From Leguminivora glycinivorella (taxonomy: Eukaryota; Arthropoda; Insecta; Lepidoptera; Tortricidae), in the NCBI RefSeq assembly GCF_023078275.1, contig NC_062983.1, positions 13,385,001 through 13,449,000 on the forward strand: a stretch of 64,000 nucleotides of DNA. Reading direction: 5' to 3'. Of the stretch, positions 1-13,700 are shown piece by piece (position 1 is the stretch's first letter; each line of letters begins with the position of its first letter). Below the pieces are notes generated by a model, which was not told where the DNA came from, searched no databases, and saw only the letters and a list, made by a program, of their open reading frames with translations. A program made the translations under genes and the position numbers.

Positions 1-356
1 TACAGCTCCCTAAGGTTCAGAATAAGTGGTTCCCGGGTGGGATAAATATGAAAAAGGGCTATTTATGTAGGGGGTATGCGTAAATAGTAAATCATCATCA
101 TTTCAGCCATTAATCGGCCACTGCTAAGCATATTTAGGCCTCCCTTCGTGTACACTACGTATCTCGGTCCTGGGCTAATCTCCTCGTGCCCCGCAGTTTT
201 TCGAATGTCGTCCACCCAATGAGCCAACGGATGCCAAGCGCTTCTTACATCCGAATAGATTATAGGTAGATAATAGTACTAAATAGTAAATACTACTACT
301 TATATAGTACTTAATAGTAAATACTTATAGGTATTAATAAAATCTTGAAAGCTCAC

Positions 357-1177
357 CTCTAATAATAGTAGTTTGCAGGCCTGAGTAAAACATAACCGCC
401 AGAAATAAAATAATAATTATAATTAGCGCCCATATGTAGTAGAAGAGGCCACTGGTGACGTTGTACTCCACTCTAGGCAAACCAGCCTTGAACAGTTGGT
501 ACAATCCATAAATCTACAACAAAATAAACACGTATCACAGGTACTTGAATAATATTTTTAACTAAAGTACCAACACAATAAATGGGTTGAAACTCAAACA
601 GATCTACTTTATTTGATGTGCGCCCACCTCATGCAGCGTATCACGTAACGCCACATGCGCGTTGCCAAGGATTCGCTATTCGAAAGCTTGAAAGCTAATT
701 TGTCGATTACACATAGTAGGTAGGAATGCATCTAAGCATATACTTATGGTATTCATCATCATCAACCTATTGCAGTCCATTGCTCCCATACAATTCACGC
801 CACCGTTTCCGATCTTCGGCTGCTCACATCCAGCTCCTGCCAAATCGTCGCTCCACCTTGCTTGCTTTACCATTGCGATATCTAAATTAAGAGTTATGGC
901 TACACTTTAACCTACACAAAAAAAAATACAGAACATAACATTTCATGAACGATTGAGATTTTCACCTGTATAATGACGGCAATAATGCCGACGCACGCGA
1001 CGATGACCGGGATGGCGTTGCCGTCCGGCCAGCACACGAGGTCCAGCAGCGAGCCCTCCTCGCTGCGGATGCTCTCCGAGGTGTTCACCAGCCAGATCAG
1101 GTAGAACATCACTATGGGCTTGCTCGCCATCAGCAGCAGACGGATGTTGTTGAACGATGACCAGGTTAAATAGATCA
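357..1177 (-). CDS. Unrecognised multi-pass membrane protein, two internal exons (partial gene)
   Basis: Two minus-strand exons join in phase: 1177-966 (acceptor CAG before 1177, donor GTGAAA) and 513-357 (acceptor TTGTAG, donor GTGAGC). The first encodes a hydrophobic stretch (SKPIVMFYLIWLVN), a charged loop (SESIRSEEGS) and a second membrane segment (AIPVIVACVGIIAVIIQ). The second encodes a short loop (LFKAGLPRVEYNVTSG, with a possible N-glycosylation site NVT) and a long segment of Ile, Leu and Val (YYIWALIIIIILFLAVMFYSG). The exon ends keep frame and hydrophobic segments alternate with charged loops, so this looks like a real gene, but I do not recognise the family. Neither the first nor the last exon is visible; the 3' part would lie left of the window. 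Confidence 0.45.
745..880 (-). mobile_element. 3' end of a LINE (RT-domain retrotransposon), fragment
   Basis: The minus strand reads KARWSDDLAGAGC, then a run ending in GAMDCNRLMMMN and a GATGATGATG-type tail at about 750-765. This resembles the C-terminal end and 3' tail of LINE reverse-transcriptase ORFs common in insects. Only about 130 bp remain. It lies in the intron between the two membrane-protein exons, in the same orientation. Confidence 0.4.
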
Positions 1178-1796
1178 CTGATACCATTTGGTTGTTTGTG
1201 AATTACGATTTCAAAACAAACAGCTAGTGTTGGCAGTTATTGTCGTTCTGACATATAAGTCCCTACTTTGAATGGTGGTATAGGTTACAAACAAAGAGTT
1301 TAAACTTTTCTCAACATATAACATGGTTCTTGCACAAATGCACATGGCCCTGTACAAGCGCTGCGTGCAAGCGCTATTATAGCTGATTTCGAATGTCTTA
1401 ATTATGCTAATGATGATGATGGGCCTTATCGAGCCAGTTTAAAATTATATGTAAGGAAAGAACAGATACCCAAGCAAATATTTTATTTACAAAATCTCCC
1501 ATATATCCTACTATCACATCACATCTCATTACAAATATAATAACTATATTGATCACAGAACACCCCACTAGAAGCCAAATGCAAGCGATATTGTTCGAGA
1601 CGCAAATCACCAATCCTTGCGGGGTGAGGCGGGCGCGCACGGTGCTGCCATTGGTCGTTTCAAATAATGGCGCGCCTTTATGATTAGCAGTAGGGATGGG
1701 AATGGGACATGTCTATTATAGACAATGGTACCGGTACCAGTACTGTGGTGAATTTGTTTTGCAACAAATTATAATATTATAATTAAATTATAATAA

Positions 1797-1955
1797 GGCC
1801 TAGTTACCCTTCGGGTTGGAAGGTCAGATGGCAGTCGCTTTCATAAAACTAGTGCCTACGCCAAATCTTGGTAGTAGTTTCCAAAGCGGATACCAGGCTC
1901 CCATGAGCCGTGGCGAATGCCGATGCCGGGATAACGCAAGGAGGATGATAATTGT
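1797..1955 (+). mobile_element. SINE body, 5'-truncated
   Basis: The segment matches the body of the tRNA-headed SINE at 54893-55357: ACCCTTCGGGTTGGAAGGTC, GATGGCAGTCG, ACTAGTGCCTACGCC, CTCCCATGAGCCGTGG and the end GGGATAACGCAAGGAGGATG. The tRNA-like head is missing, so this is a 5'-truncated copy. The DNA transposon at 1965-3359 is inserted next to its 3' tail. Confidence 0.75.
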
Positions 1956-2293
1956 GATAGCATCGGGTGCCCTCTATTTCGCCTATCATTAATTCGCATA
2001 ATTTGAATTCGCATAACAGATTTGGCATAACATTATTGTGCATAACATTGAATAAGCATAATATTAAAAATGCATAATTCTTATTTCGCATAACAATGAA
2101 TCTGCATAATTGAAATTTGCATACTATTATTTCGTATAACTTTAATTATCCTAAAATGAATTGCCATACTTACTAACTGTATGGAGCAAGCGATTGGATC
2201 AATCAGGGGCTGATTTTCCAATTTCGAGCGCTCGATTTTGAGTCTTTAATTTTATACTGTCTCACTTATTAAGCATGAAAAAAATAGGGGTAA

Positions 2294-2676
2294 AGTAAGG
2301 TACAGCGGGGCAAATCTCGAGTGGGGGGCAAATGTAACTGTGGTCAATTTCTTCCATGTTTTACAATGTTTGCATTATTAAAAAAAACTGTTTATTTTTT
2401 AAGAAACATACATGCATTTATGAACTTATCTGCTAATCTTAAATTAAAAAGATTATTTGAGTTAAGGAGTCTTTATTTTATTTATACATTAAGTTATACA
2501 TTAAGTTTTTTCGTTTTTCATAAGTGTTTTTCAGAAAATAGAGTGTCTACCAGTTATGTAGTAAGCGTGTTCAGTGGGTACATGTAATAATGGAATAATG
2601 GAAATAGTGTAATAATGGAAAAAATGGATTTGTTACAATTGCCTTTTAGTCTAGATTTGCCCCGCTGTACCTTACT
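2294..2676. mobile_element. 383-bp MITE with perfect 24-bp terminal inverted repeats
   Basis: The left end (2294-2317, AGTAAGGTACAGCGGGGCAA...) is the exact reverse complement of 2653-2676. The interior is AT-rich and has no convincing coding sequence; an 88-codon open frame inside looks fortuitous. It sits inside the larger transposon at 1965-3359. Confidence 0.8.
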
Positions 2677-2709
2677 AAAGAAATTGAAAATGGATAGTAT
2701 TTAAATAAT

Positions 2710-3155
2710 ATTATTTCATCGTTCAGATTTTCACAGATCGCACCTGCCAATACTGATACCCGAACAAGCGGAAGATTCAAATATTGAACCGCAGACGTAG
2801 CAAGTGCTTCAAAAAGTGGAATATTGAGCGTTGCGAGGGTTTCAAGGCACATTAACCTTCGTACGGCACGTTAAACATTGCCACCGAGTTTGAAACACTA
2901 CATTTTTCACCACCCCAACACGAACAAAATACTAACTATAAAACATCAAACTAAATCAAATCCATCGATTTCTTCAATATTTATGATTCAAAATCATCAT
3001 TTATAGGTAAAATTCTATCAGCTAGCTTAAGACATCAAGTTAAAATTTGTGTGAAATTATTTTGCACTCTTGTGGATAAAATGTAATTTTGCTATCTGTT
3101 TTCGAACAGAAAAGTAAGCCGTTACCCGTTAGTGTGGTGAAAATATAATTTTCTT
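2710..3155 (+). repeat. Dispersed repeat family R1, copy 1
   Basis: This shares long similarity with 54080-54525 (same strand) and 50483-50885 (opposite strand), with partial copies at 24960-25135 and 56930-57052. Shared landmarks are GATACCCGAGCAAGCG, TTGCGAGGGTTTCAAGGCAC, CATCAAACTAAATC, GACATCAA, TTGTGGATAAAATG and GTGTGGTGAAAA. Five copies in 64 kb indicate an abundant interspersed family with no coding capacity. Confidence 0.75.
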
Positions 3156-3368
3156 GTATGCCATTTAAACATTCTACGAAACAAAGTTATGCTTATTATA
3201 CTTATACCAATTCATCGTTATAACAATTTACATTATGCGCATTAGCATTATACGAAATCTGTTATGCGAAATAATGATATGCGTATTAAACGTTATGCGT
3301 AATAAACGGTATGCCAATTCATATTAGGAGTATTCAGTTATGCGAATTAATATAGACCCGATAGCATC

Positions 3369-4740
3369 TCAATAAAAATCATTCTAGTAACTAATAACTA
3401 AACTGTGCATTTTTACTTACGTTTACTAAGTTAAATAACCAACTAAATATTCTAAACTAATCAATGAACTAAATACCACTACAGACTCTACAGATTTTAG
3501 ATAATTATTCACTATTACAAATCTGCTTTCTTTTATATTTCATAAAATGGTAGCACATGGTACGAACGGCAGTACGAAGTTCCCGCAACAGACATAAACT
3601 AACATGGCCCCATGCCTAGTCGTTTACGTGAAAGGGATAGCATATCACATTGTTAACTCGGTAAAGAGGGATGGACGCGCCTCGGCGCCGCTCAGCACAA
3701 CCATATTGACCAGTATAAATGAACTCCGCGGACAATAAACAATATTCAACAAAATAATTAATTTGACTTAACTGTGGAATGTTGTTCCATCTTTTTTACA
3801 TGTAGAAGTGTTAGAAGACTTGCCACACCACTTTATGCTGTAAGAGACCATTGTTTGCAACCAAAATTGATTATTTAAGATTTTTTCCCGAGCGGACACG
3901 GACACTGTTAGCGGGTCGTATACTTGGGCGCTACTGATCGGTGTCGCACGCGTTCAAACTTTTATAAACCTGATTTGTCGTATGCTTGGTGACCGCGAGT
4001 CGCCCTGTAAGGGCCATCTTGTTGTATTGATCTGTGATATTGATATAAAATTTGGTAACAACACAATAATCTTATTTTTATATAGCAAAATATAACGGCA
4101 ATCCATACACCTTCAGCATAAATCGACATTAGCAATTGTACTTGAAATAAAATAAAGTGACAACATATTTAAAACCGCAGTCTTATGACATTGACATTAA
4201 GATCAATTTTGCTTGATCCGCTGAAAATTTGTAAGAGCAATAACTAATAAGCCAGTTAAATTACGTGCCCTAGTCTCAGCTGATTGATTACACTGATTTT
4301 GCTTATCATAATACATAATAATATTTATTTACTTATTTTAAGCTTTATTGCACATCAAAAAGATACTATTAGGCATTCTCTATCAGTCAACTAACCATGT
4401 AGCTAAAACAGAAAAGAAATAACATTATTACTATAATTGCAGAGAAAGAACATAAACCTGCCTATTGCATAACCCGCCACATTATACCTGATCTAACCAT
4501 TATATGGACGAAAGTTGCCCGTCTCTTTATATGAACAAACGAGGGTGTTTATAGCAAGCGACAATGAGCTTTTCTCTGAGAATGTTAAAAATATGTATCT
4601 TTCCATAAAAAAGAAGCCCTTATTCTTCAGTGCAATACGGATATTTTGATCTGAAATACCAAAAAAATCGTTCTTATTTCAGATGAAGCATAAAGGACCT
4701 TTTAGACTTGGAACGCCGCGTAAAGGAACGTTTAGTCTAA
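3369..4740. other. Intergenic, AT-rich, no gene seen
   Basis: This is the interval downstream of Pex6. I see no coding frame, RNA gene or clear repeat boundary in it, only AT-rich sequence. Confidence 0.5.
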
Positions 4741-7700
4741 TCACATCTGCGACTGCAAGGACTCGTAATATTGCAGTTCGTCTTCGGTGACGGAGGGCCG
4801 GAACGCCTCCACGCCTTGCCATAGCTCAGACACCCCTAGGACCACTGAGTCGGGGTTCAATTCGCTTTCTTTGACTAAACCTGCGGACAAATGCGTTTTT
4901 AGAAGGAATATGAAAACCAAGTCGATTGTTAGGTAATTTATAAGACGCACAATGCTCAAAAACAGGCGTCTCAAAACTAATATGACCAGCTCTAAACCAG
5001 TCCTAAATTCTGTTGCGCCGGGATGCCTGGGATGAATGTCTTGACGTGGCTCACGGATCAGAAAAGAATTGGAGCCTAATAACACCGATTATTTTGAGCG
5101 CACTTAGCAGCAGCATTAAGCAGGGAGGGGGCAATTCGACTCTTGCCCGTCGAAAGTAAGGATAAAGCTGGCCATGCACAATATCTGCGCAGTTTTACCT
5201 GTATAAGTACAGTTCAACTGCACAGGTACTTAAAATTTCAGTTGAATACACACACACTACGTTTTATTTGTGCAGTTGGTAAATGGTTAATTTTAAGGTT
5301 AGCTTGTAGATAGGACAGTTAAAATACCTGCGTGTAACTTCTGTACGAGGCCGCGCACGGCAGCGGAGCGCGCAGTGGACACTACGCTGAGCAGGTCGGC
5401 GCCCGTGCAGCCGTCCGGCAGCGCGGCCGCCACGTCCGGCAGGTGCACCTCCGGACGCAGCTTGTAACTGAAAACGTACACGTAATATAACCCTTTCATG
5501 GCCAAGGATTGCCGAGCGTACACATCACGCCGGGCCACCATACAAACCGTTTTTAGCTAAAACGCGTGACTCAGCTCATGGGTCTCTGGCCTGGCGCGAA
5601 CGCAAAATAAATTGCCGCTTATGAATCCGGCCAGTTGAACAATCTTATGCAACATTTTTACTAACCAACTGTTTTCTGTTCATATTCAAAATAAATATAT
5701 GTAATTACTAATTTGTTGCTATTTGTAATAATGAACATTTTATAGTCTGACCAGAAATATATGATTGTCGAGAGGATGCTGTTATTCTCATGTAATTAAT
5801 TAATTATACGGTTCAGAAAAGTATTTAAAAAATATTTATAATGAAATTCCGCAACTTAGCGCGTGATTATGTATATTTCTAGTCATCCATAGCCAAGGTC
5901 ACAAAAATCACAAAATACGAAATCACTGAAGAGCACTGGGACGAGTATAAAGTCGCCAACGAATAAATCGTGACTACATAGAATTTCCCATATTACTCTA
6001 AAATACATCCTAATAAAGGGGATGGGAAAAATAATTTCTTGAGTTTTTGTCAAAAAAATACCACGTGAAAGATGAGACGACCGCTTAATCCGCCGCCGCT
6101 CAGGTGCATTCATTGTTTATTGGCCAAGTGTTACCGATAATCTTACATGTGGCCTGTCATGATCTTTGTTTTGGTAAACGTCATTATAATAGAAAGGCAC
6201 GTATTTAACCGGGCGACTAAATAACCATAGAAATGGGTATCAAAAATAATAGTTTGGCGACTAAAATGAGGCCTCAAAATATTTAAATATGAGGTAGCAT
6301 TTTAATGTCATTACGGCTACGGTTTATTCAGACGCGAGTACCAACTATTTATTTGGCAACTGAATTATTGTATTGGAAACAATTTAAGAGATACAGTTTA
6401 ATAGGAAAACGGCTGTCTATTAATATAAAATATACAGTTCTTTTAAAATATTTATGTAGCAATTTAACATAAAAAGTACCTACATTTAAAATTTATACAT
6501 CGGCACTCATCACCTGAGCTGTCATTTTAATAAAAAAAAGGGTTCTTATAAAATATAACGGTCGACAATAGTATATTACGATACAAGTGCGTAAAAAAGG
6601 AAGTTCGAAACGAGTGGCGATAAATTAAAACACGACCGAAGGGAGTGTTTTAAATCGACACGAGTTACGAATTTCCTTTTCGCACGTGTATCGTACGACG
6701 TTTTTCAGTACAGATGAGCCTCCGAAGTTTCGACCTGGCATATAATGAACCACTTCTCGCACTAGTGCGTAAAAAAAGCACCATCTGTACTGAAAAATAT
6801 TATACTTATGGGTAAGAAATTAGGTATTTGGGGGTGGGTTAGCGGCCACCATTCTGTTAACATTTTGGTCCACCTGCCATCACTCTGCCTAGCAACATGT
6901 CCCGCCCAACTCCATTTTAGTTTAGTAATAACGAAACCTACGTCTAGCAAAAAAATATAGCATGGTAATATGTTTGGTTCTTAGAAATGTTGCTTGCTGC
7001 CATCCAAACAGTAATCCGTTGTAAAATGGTACAATTTGCAACGAATTTCGTCATGAAATAAGCTTTAAAACAATGCAATTAAGTTTATTATTGCGGGTTA
7101 TGAAAATATGTGTAGATTTTACAAGTAGCGCCAGGCCACGGTGACCCATACCTTGAGTCGGGTCTATAACTTCAGGCATATATGTATTATTTATATTTTT
7201 GAAATGTGGATTCATCCATTTGCTTGGAACACGTATGTATCTCGAATTTCAGAATATTTACTATATTTCACTTATAGTAAACCAAACTTGATTATTCTCG
7301 ACCCCATTTCACTAAAAAAAAACATGTTTAGAATTTTTTTTTCATTATTACCTTATGAAAATGGTTGTTAGCTCAAACTATACTTACATTATTACGTTAT
7401 ATTACGTTTTGTTTATGTTTAAATCAGAATTTATTCAGGACTCACATGCGAGTCATCGGCCCTGCGGAACTGTTCCACCATGACTCATAAGCTGAGTTGC
7501 TGGCCCTGAATGGGATAACAACTAAACTTGTTAAAAATTGTTCTCTGATGAAACACACTGCAGACTACAACAATGAATTTTGACAAACGTTTGAGAGAAG
7601 ATGAACTCAAAGACGTCGAACTGAAAGATGTCCTTTTGTTCCGTAGGAAAACAAGAAGATTTGAGGAGGGAAGTGTGGGAGCAGCCGGGACAGTATGACA

Positions 7701-10700
7701 GATGAACGCATCATGTGAACGACAGCCCGCCTGTATCCGGTTAGGCGTCCCTATCCTATACTACATCTATATCAACAAAACAACGAATTTATAACTTTTC
7801 CCCTAGAGTTGTGACGCCCAATTATGTTTTTTTTCCTTTACATGAAGTAAGCTAATTTGTCGAGCCGTTCGCGTCTCAACAGTGACAGCTCTAGGAGATC
7901 CTGCCGGTTTAAGGTGCCTATTATGTTACAAGCACTACAAACAAAGAATAACAACAGAGCTCACTTTACGGCCTAGCCACGACATTGGTCTAAGCGCGAC
8001 AGCGGTGAGCGGCACCCATACGTGCGAATGAAAAGTCCCATCGCTGTGTCACGCTCCAATGTATGGCCGCCGCTCGCCGCTGTCGCGCTTAGACCAATGT
8101 CGTGGCTGAGTTGTTAGCTTAGCTACAGGTCCATTCTTCTAACTATTTGTGGTGCCTATTATGCCAAACGTTCTTTACATCAGAGTTTACTTCAACCTTT
8201 AACAAACCAGCATTCAGAGTAAGGGATAAAATGTAGATCACCAACCTTCGGCACAGCGCCTTGAGTACTCTAGTCTTCTCCTCGACGCCGCGGTACGGGC
8301 CGACGTAAACCAGTTTGTCGAGTCGACCGGGTCTCAATAGCGACTGTTCTAGGAGGTCCGGCCGGTTCGTGGCGCCCATTATGAACACGAGGCTGGTCGC
8401 GTCAGCGTCTGTTAGGAAACAAATAATTTAGAATTAAAACATGACCTATCGAAATTACTAGTGTTATTTCTCACTGTTAGGTGGAAGTGATACTAATGTA
8501 TTTCAATTCATCTGAATTCCACGGGCATTCCACGAGAATATCGCTTACGACATACAATTCTTCTAATACTTCTGAAGACGATAAGAAAGCATAGTTGTGT
8601 CTGACCACCTTTCATAATTTGGTTAACGAATTGGCAGTATTTTCTTGAGCTTTACGAATTTGCTTGAAATAGCATACAAGGGCAAAATCAAGTCGTAACA
8701 AAACATTTCCAGAGGTCCTACTGTACATCAAAGATCAGATAGAATTCCTTGAGGAGTTGTGTGGGCTGGACTATTTTAAACCCCGCTCTTAATCTCACAA
8801 AATGGGCGCACAGCTATTTATCAAAATTCTAACGATCTCTTACTATCACCGCGTCACTAGGAAGCATATCCGTCCTCACAATAACCTAAACGTTCGCACG
8901 TGCGGTCTAAGAGAAATTTCCACCAGCGGACCTGCCTCTGGAATGACTCACAGATAAGGTTCTTAAAAAAGAGCAGTGTATCTTCAGGCGGACCGTATGC
9001 TTGTACGTCAAGTTCCCGGAACCCACCGCAACTACAATAGCCACATAAGTAACATACCTTCAGCCTGCGTGACGCCGTCGAGCTCGGCGAGCAGCTGGCT
9101 GACGACGCGGTCGCTGGCGCCGCCCGAGGCCAGCTCGTGCAGGAACACTGTGCAGCAGTGACGGAGTACTGTGCGTTACCTTCAGCCTGCGTGACGCCGT
9201 CGAGCTCGGCGAGCAGCTGGCTGACGACGCGGTCGCTGGCGCCGCCCGAGGCCAGCTCGTGCAGGAACACTGTGCAGCAGTGACGGAGTACTGTGCGTTA
9301 CCTTCAGCCTGCGTGACGCCGTCGAGCTCGGCGAGCAGCTGGCTGACGACGCGGTCGCTGGCGCCGCCCGAGGCCAGCTCGTGCAGGAACACTGTGCAGC
9401 AGTGACGGAGTACTGTGCGTTACCTTCAGCCTGCGTGACGCCGTCGAGCTCGGCGAGCAGCTGGCTGACGACGCGGTCGCTGGCGCCGCCCGAGGCCAGC
9501 TCGTGCAGGAACACTGTGCAGCAGTGACGGAGTACTGTGCGTTACCTTCAGCCTGCGTGACGCCGTCGAGCTCGGCGAGCAGCTGGCTGACGACGCGGTC
9601 GCTGGCGCCGCCCGAGGCCAGCTCGTGCAGGAACACTGTGCAGCAGTGACGGAGTACTGTGCGTTACCTTCAGCCTGCGTGACGCCGTCGAGCTCGGCGA
9701 GTAGCTGGCTGACGACGCGGTCGCTGGCGCCGCCCGAGGCCAGCTCGTGCAGGAACACTGTGCAGCAGTGACGGAGTACTGTGCGTTACCTTCAGCCTGC
9801 GTGACGCCGTCGAGCTCGGCGAGCAGCTGGCTGACGACGCGGTCGCTGGCGCCGCCCGAGGCCAGCTCGTGCAGGAACACTGTGCAGCAGTGACGGAGTA
9901 CTGTGCGTTACCTTCAGCCTGCGTGACGCCGTCGAGCTCGGCGAGCAGCTGGCTGACGACGCGGTCGCTGGCGCCGCCCGAGGCCAGCTCGTGCAGGAAC
10001 ACTGTGCAGCAGTGACGGAGTACTGTGCGTTACCTTCAGCCTGCGTGACGCCGTCGAGCTCGGCGAGCAGCTGGCTGACGACGCGGTCGCTGGCGCCGCC
10101 CGAGGCCAGCTCGTGCAGGAACACTGTGCAGCAGTGACGGAGTACTGTGCGTTACCTTCAGCCTGCGTGACGCCGTCGAGCTCGGCGAGCAGCTGGCTGA
10201 CGACGCGGTCGCTGGCGCCGCCCGAGGCCAGCTCGTGCAGGAACACTGTGCAGCAGTGACGGAGTACTGTGCGTTACCTTCAGCCTGCGTGACGCCGTCG
10301 AGCTCGGCGAGCAGCTGGCTGACGACGCGGTCGCTGGCGCCGCCCGAGGCCAGCTCGTGCAGGAACACTGTGCAGCAGTGACGGAGTACTGTGCGTTACC
10401 TTCAGCCTGCGTGACGCCGTCGAGCTCGGCGAGCAGCTGGCTGACGACGCGGTCGCTGGCGCCGCCCGAGGCCAGCTCGTGCAGGAACACTGTGCAGCAG
10501 TGACGGAGTACTGTGCGTTACCTTCAGCCTGCGTGACGCCGTCGAGCTCGGCGAGCAGCTGGCTGACGACGCGGTCGCTGGCGCCGCCCGAGGCCAGCTC
10601 GTGCAGGAACACTGTGCAGCAGTGACGGAGTACTGTGCGTTACCTTCAGCCTGCGTGACGCCGTCGAGCTCGGCGAGCAGCTGGCTGACGACGCGGTCGC

Positions 10701-13700
10701 TGGCGCCGCCCGAGGCCAGCTCGTGCAGGAACACTGTGCAGCAGTGACGGAGTACTGTGCGTTACCTTCAGCCTGCGTGACGCCGTCGAGCTCGGCGAGC
10801 AGCTGGCTGACGACGCGGTCGCTGGCGCCGCCCGAGGCCAGCTCGTGCAGGAACACTGTGCAGCAGTGACGGAGTACTGTGCGTTACCTTCAGCCTGCGT
10901 GACGCCGTCGAGCTCGGCGAGCAGCTGGCTGACGACGCGGTCGCTGGCGCCGCCCGAGTCGCCGGCCGCTCCGCGCCGCGGTGCTAACGCGTCCAGCTCG
11001 TCCAGGAACACTATGCACGGGGACGACGCGCGCGCTGACTCGAATACTGAAATAAACGAACAATCTCTTCTGTTGCCAAATCTCTTTCGAAAAAAGGGCC
11101 AAACTATTTTGAACAGCTGACTGAGGGCCACCATCTTGCCGAGCAAATTTACTCGGGCGAGGCAAACGAGCGTGCATGAGCACGGACGTTTCGCGCGAGG
11201 CATTGGCTCGCGAGGCTGTTCGATCAGAATAGCCCCAGCTATTTAAAAGGGTTCACTGTAATCCCTTTTGAATATAATAAGAATATATTGAACTGAATTG
11301 AATATATTATATAATAAATTGGAGACAACGCCATCTACATTGCTATCGTCGGATCATAAATGTCAGTCTTCTAAGAATATGTTGTATGAGTGAAAATGTT
11401 CTACTGTAGGATCCGAGAGCAGGCTATCGGATTCAAAACATGAATATGTCTCAAACTATGAAATTTTGCTTGGGAGTATTATTTATATATTTTTACCTTT
11501 TCTAACATTCTCTTCAGACTGGCCAATATACATATTCAGTAGCTCTGGCCCTTTCACACTAAGAAAGCTAACGTTGAGTTCCGTGCTCACCGCCTTAGCG
11601 ACCAATGTTTTGCCGCAACCAGGGGGCCCGTATAGTAAAATACCTGAAAGAATTATTAGGCATATTTTAATTTAAAAAATCACACAAATAAAATACTTGT
11701 ATGCCTCATTTATGGTAACACTAACCTGAACGTTTGAGACTAGAATTCTTAAATAAGTGTGGATATTTGATTGGGAACTCAATGGTCTTTAAAAGTTCTG
11801 TTTTCAATTTGTCGAGACCACCAATATCTTCCCAGTGGACCTTTGGTATCTTTGGAGCATCCAAATGTTGACTTTGGAGACTTCTTATTGATTCTGGAAG
11901 AAAAAATTATCATAATAAGTTACATATAAATTATATTGTGTATTCAAACTTTTGTGGTCAATGTCTTCTCAGCTCAGCTACATATCGTCGGCACAGGCAC
12001 TTGTCAATTACTTAAATAGTAAAAACATAAAATGTATTAGTCTTACTAATATTTTGTCAAGTTAATTATAGTAAATCTTAGAACAAATTAAATTATTCTC
12101 ATTTGAAAAAATATTTTAATTTGTATTTAGCGGGGGGCACCATAAGCCTTCGGTAATTGTGTCATATACTTGGAAATTTCGACCCTTGCTTTCGTGATCT
12201 GATGGCCGAGTGGTTTTACAGGCATCCGTCCGGTTAACGGAGTACGCTGGTTCGATTCCAGCTAGGAACACTTGGAGGCCTTGGTCACTTTTTCTTTGTA
12301 TATGACATTTATTTAATGTTTAATGTTAATTACAGTGATCATAAATACTTGTGAACAGTTTCATACCTAAAGCACAGTTAAAATCATCTTCCTGTAGTAA
12401 ATGTAAATCTGGGTCCTCACAGGGCAAATGTACATAGCTGTTATGCTGCTTCAAATAAGATTCTCGCATCGCAAAATGCAAAAGCGTGTCAATATCACCA
12501 CATAAGAATGTCTCAGTCTTTGCTGCAACTCTTTGTAAAATATTTTTCGTATGTTTGTTGAGTACGCTTTCATTATCGAAAATTATACTATCTGTTATAT
12601 TTTGGTGTCCATCAATATTCAATTGCATCACAGAAGCATACCATACAAGCATTTCATATCTTTGCTGTGCATTTAGTCTGGATAGTTGAAACTTTTCTAA
12701 GAATATCCTAAGTATGTTTGGTTTTAATTCTACTTTTTCTGTGACTGCTATGAAAATGATGGGGTGCTTGGTGTAGTTCTGGTAGAGGTCTGTTATTGTG
12801 TTCATGAAGTATTCCATCACTCTGCAGTCTTCATTGTTTTCAGGGTCTACTGCAAACACCTGTATGAAAAAATATAATAAATTAAGATGCACACATCCCG
12901 TTCACACACACACACACCTCTCACATCCCGTTACCCTATGCTGATGTGTAAGACTCGAATAATATGTCTCCATTTACTCCGGTCTCCAGTAGTTTGGGCA
13001 AATTAAGATACACGCATAATAATATTGAAGGATATACTAACAATAGCTACACCATATTAAATATTTTATGTACTTCCTTTAGGTGAAGGAGGAGTCATTC
13101 TCGATAGGTGGGTCCTTCCTTACACAGCTAGCAGTGTCACAAGGTAATTCCCTTGTGCAGCAAATTTTTAATACATATGTTACTTAACTGAGTCCATCTT
13201 TATGAAATCTTACAGGTTAATTACCTCAAAATTATCTAAGAGCACTAAGCAAGGAGCAGCAGCCTTAGCTTTCTGCACAGTGGAGTTGATCTTGCTCTCT
13301 GTCTGTTTGGCGGTGGAACTCTGCAGGCTGTTGCAGTCAATTGGTAAGCAGTTCAAACCTAAACAGCATACAAGTTGTTAATGAAATGTGGATGATATTG
13401 AGTTTGTTATATTGGGCAGATGGTTCATTGTACATTAAAGTAATGTAAAAGGAGACTAAATTGGGTTTTTTAGTTTTGTAATTGTAAAAAGTATAATATA
13501 TTTGTTAACCATTATTAAATTTAGATTATAGATAGATCTACTAAAACTACAGAAAATCATAGCTAGCATGTTTCTTTTAAGTATTGTTTTAAATATACTT
13601 ATTCATTCATTTTTGAAAGAGATCATGAAAATTTTAATTAGTTATGTATTTAAAACATATGTTTGTATTGTAATTTTAATTAGTTATGTATTTAAACATA

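Larger units (their letters stand above)
1965..3359. mobile_element. 1.4-kb DNA transposon with 9-bp target duplication and subterminal motif arrays
   Basis: GATAGCATC occurs directly on both sides (1956-1964 and 3360-3368), as expected of a 9-bp target-site duplication. The ends begin GGGTGCCCTCTATTTCGC on the left and, reverse complemented, GGGTCTATATTAATTCGC on the right. Next to each end lies a block of degenerate repeats of TTCGCATAA in inverted orientation (about 1985-2170, and about 3230-3350 as TTATGCGAA). No transposase is visible, so it is non-autonomous. A 9-bp duplication would fit Mutator-like elements, but the family is not proven. Two other repeats are nested inside, at 2294-2676 and 2744-3150. 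Confidence 0.75.

Noticed and set aside
1407..1660. Hydrophobic minus-strand frame as a further exon of the membrane-protein gene
   Set aside because: No ATG in frame and no convincing splice sites. It ends in a short CAT repeat like a retroposon tail, so it may be repeat sequence.
9060..10856. Overlapping 110-residue open frames, one per repeat unit
   Set aside because: They arise because a 122-bp unit read in succession passes through all three frames before a stop. They are not separate genes.
9056..10890. Direct repeats resembling a CRISPR array
   Set aside because: Units are 122 bp with no variable spacers and derive from an exon of a eukaryotic gene.
12190..12290. tRNA-Ser or tRNA-Leu gene
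   Set aside because: The acceptor stem does not pair; likely a SINE or tRNA relic.
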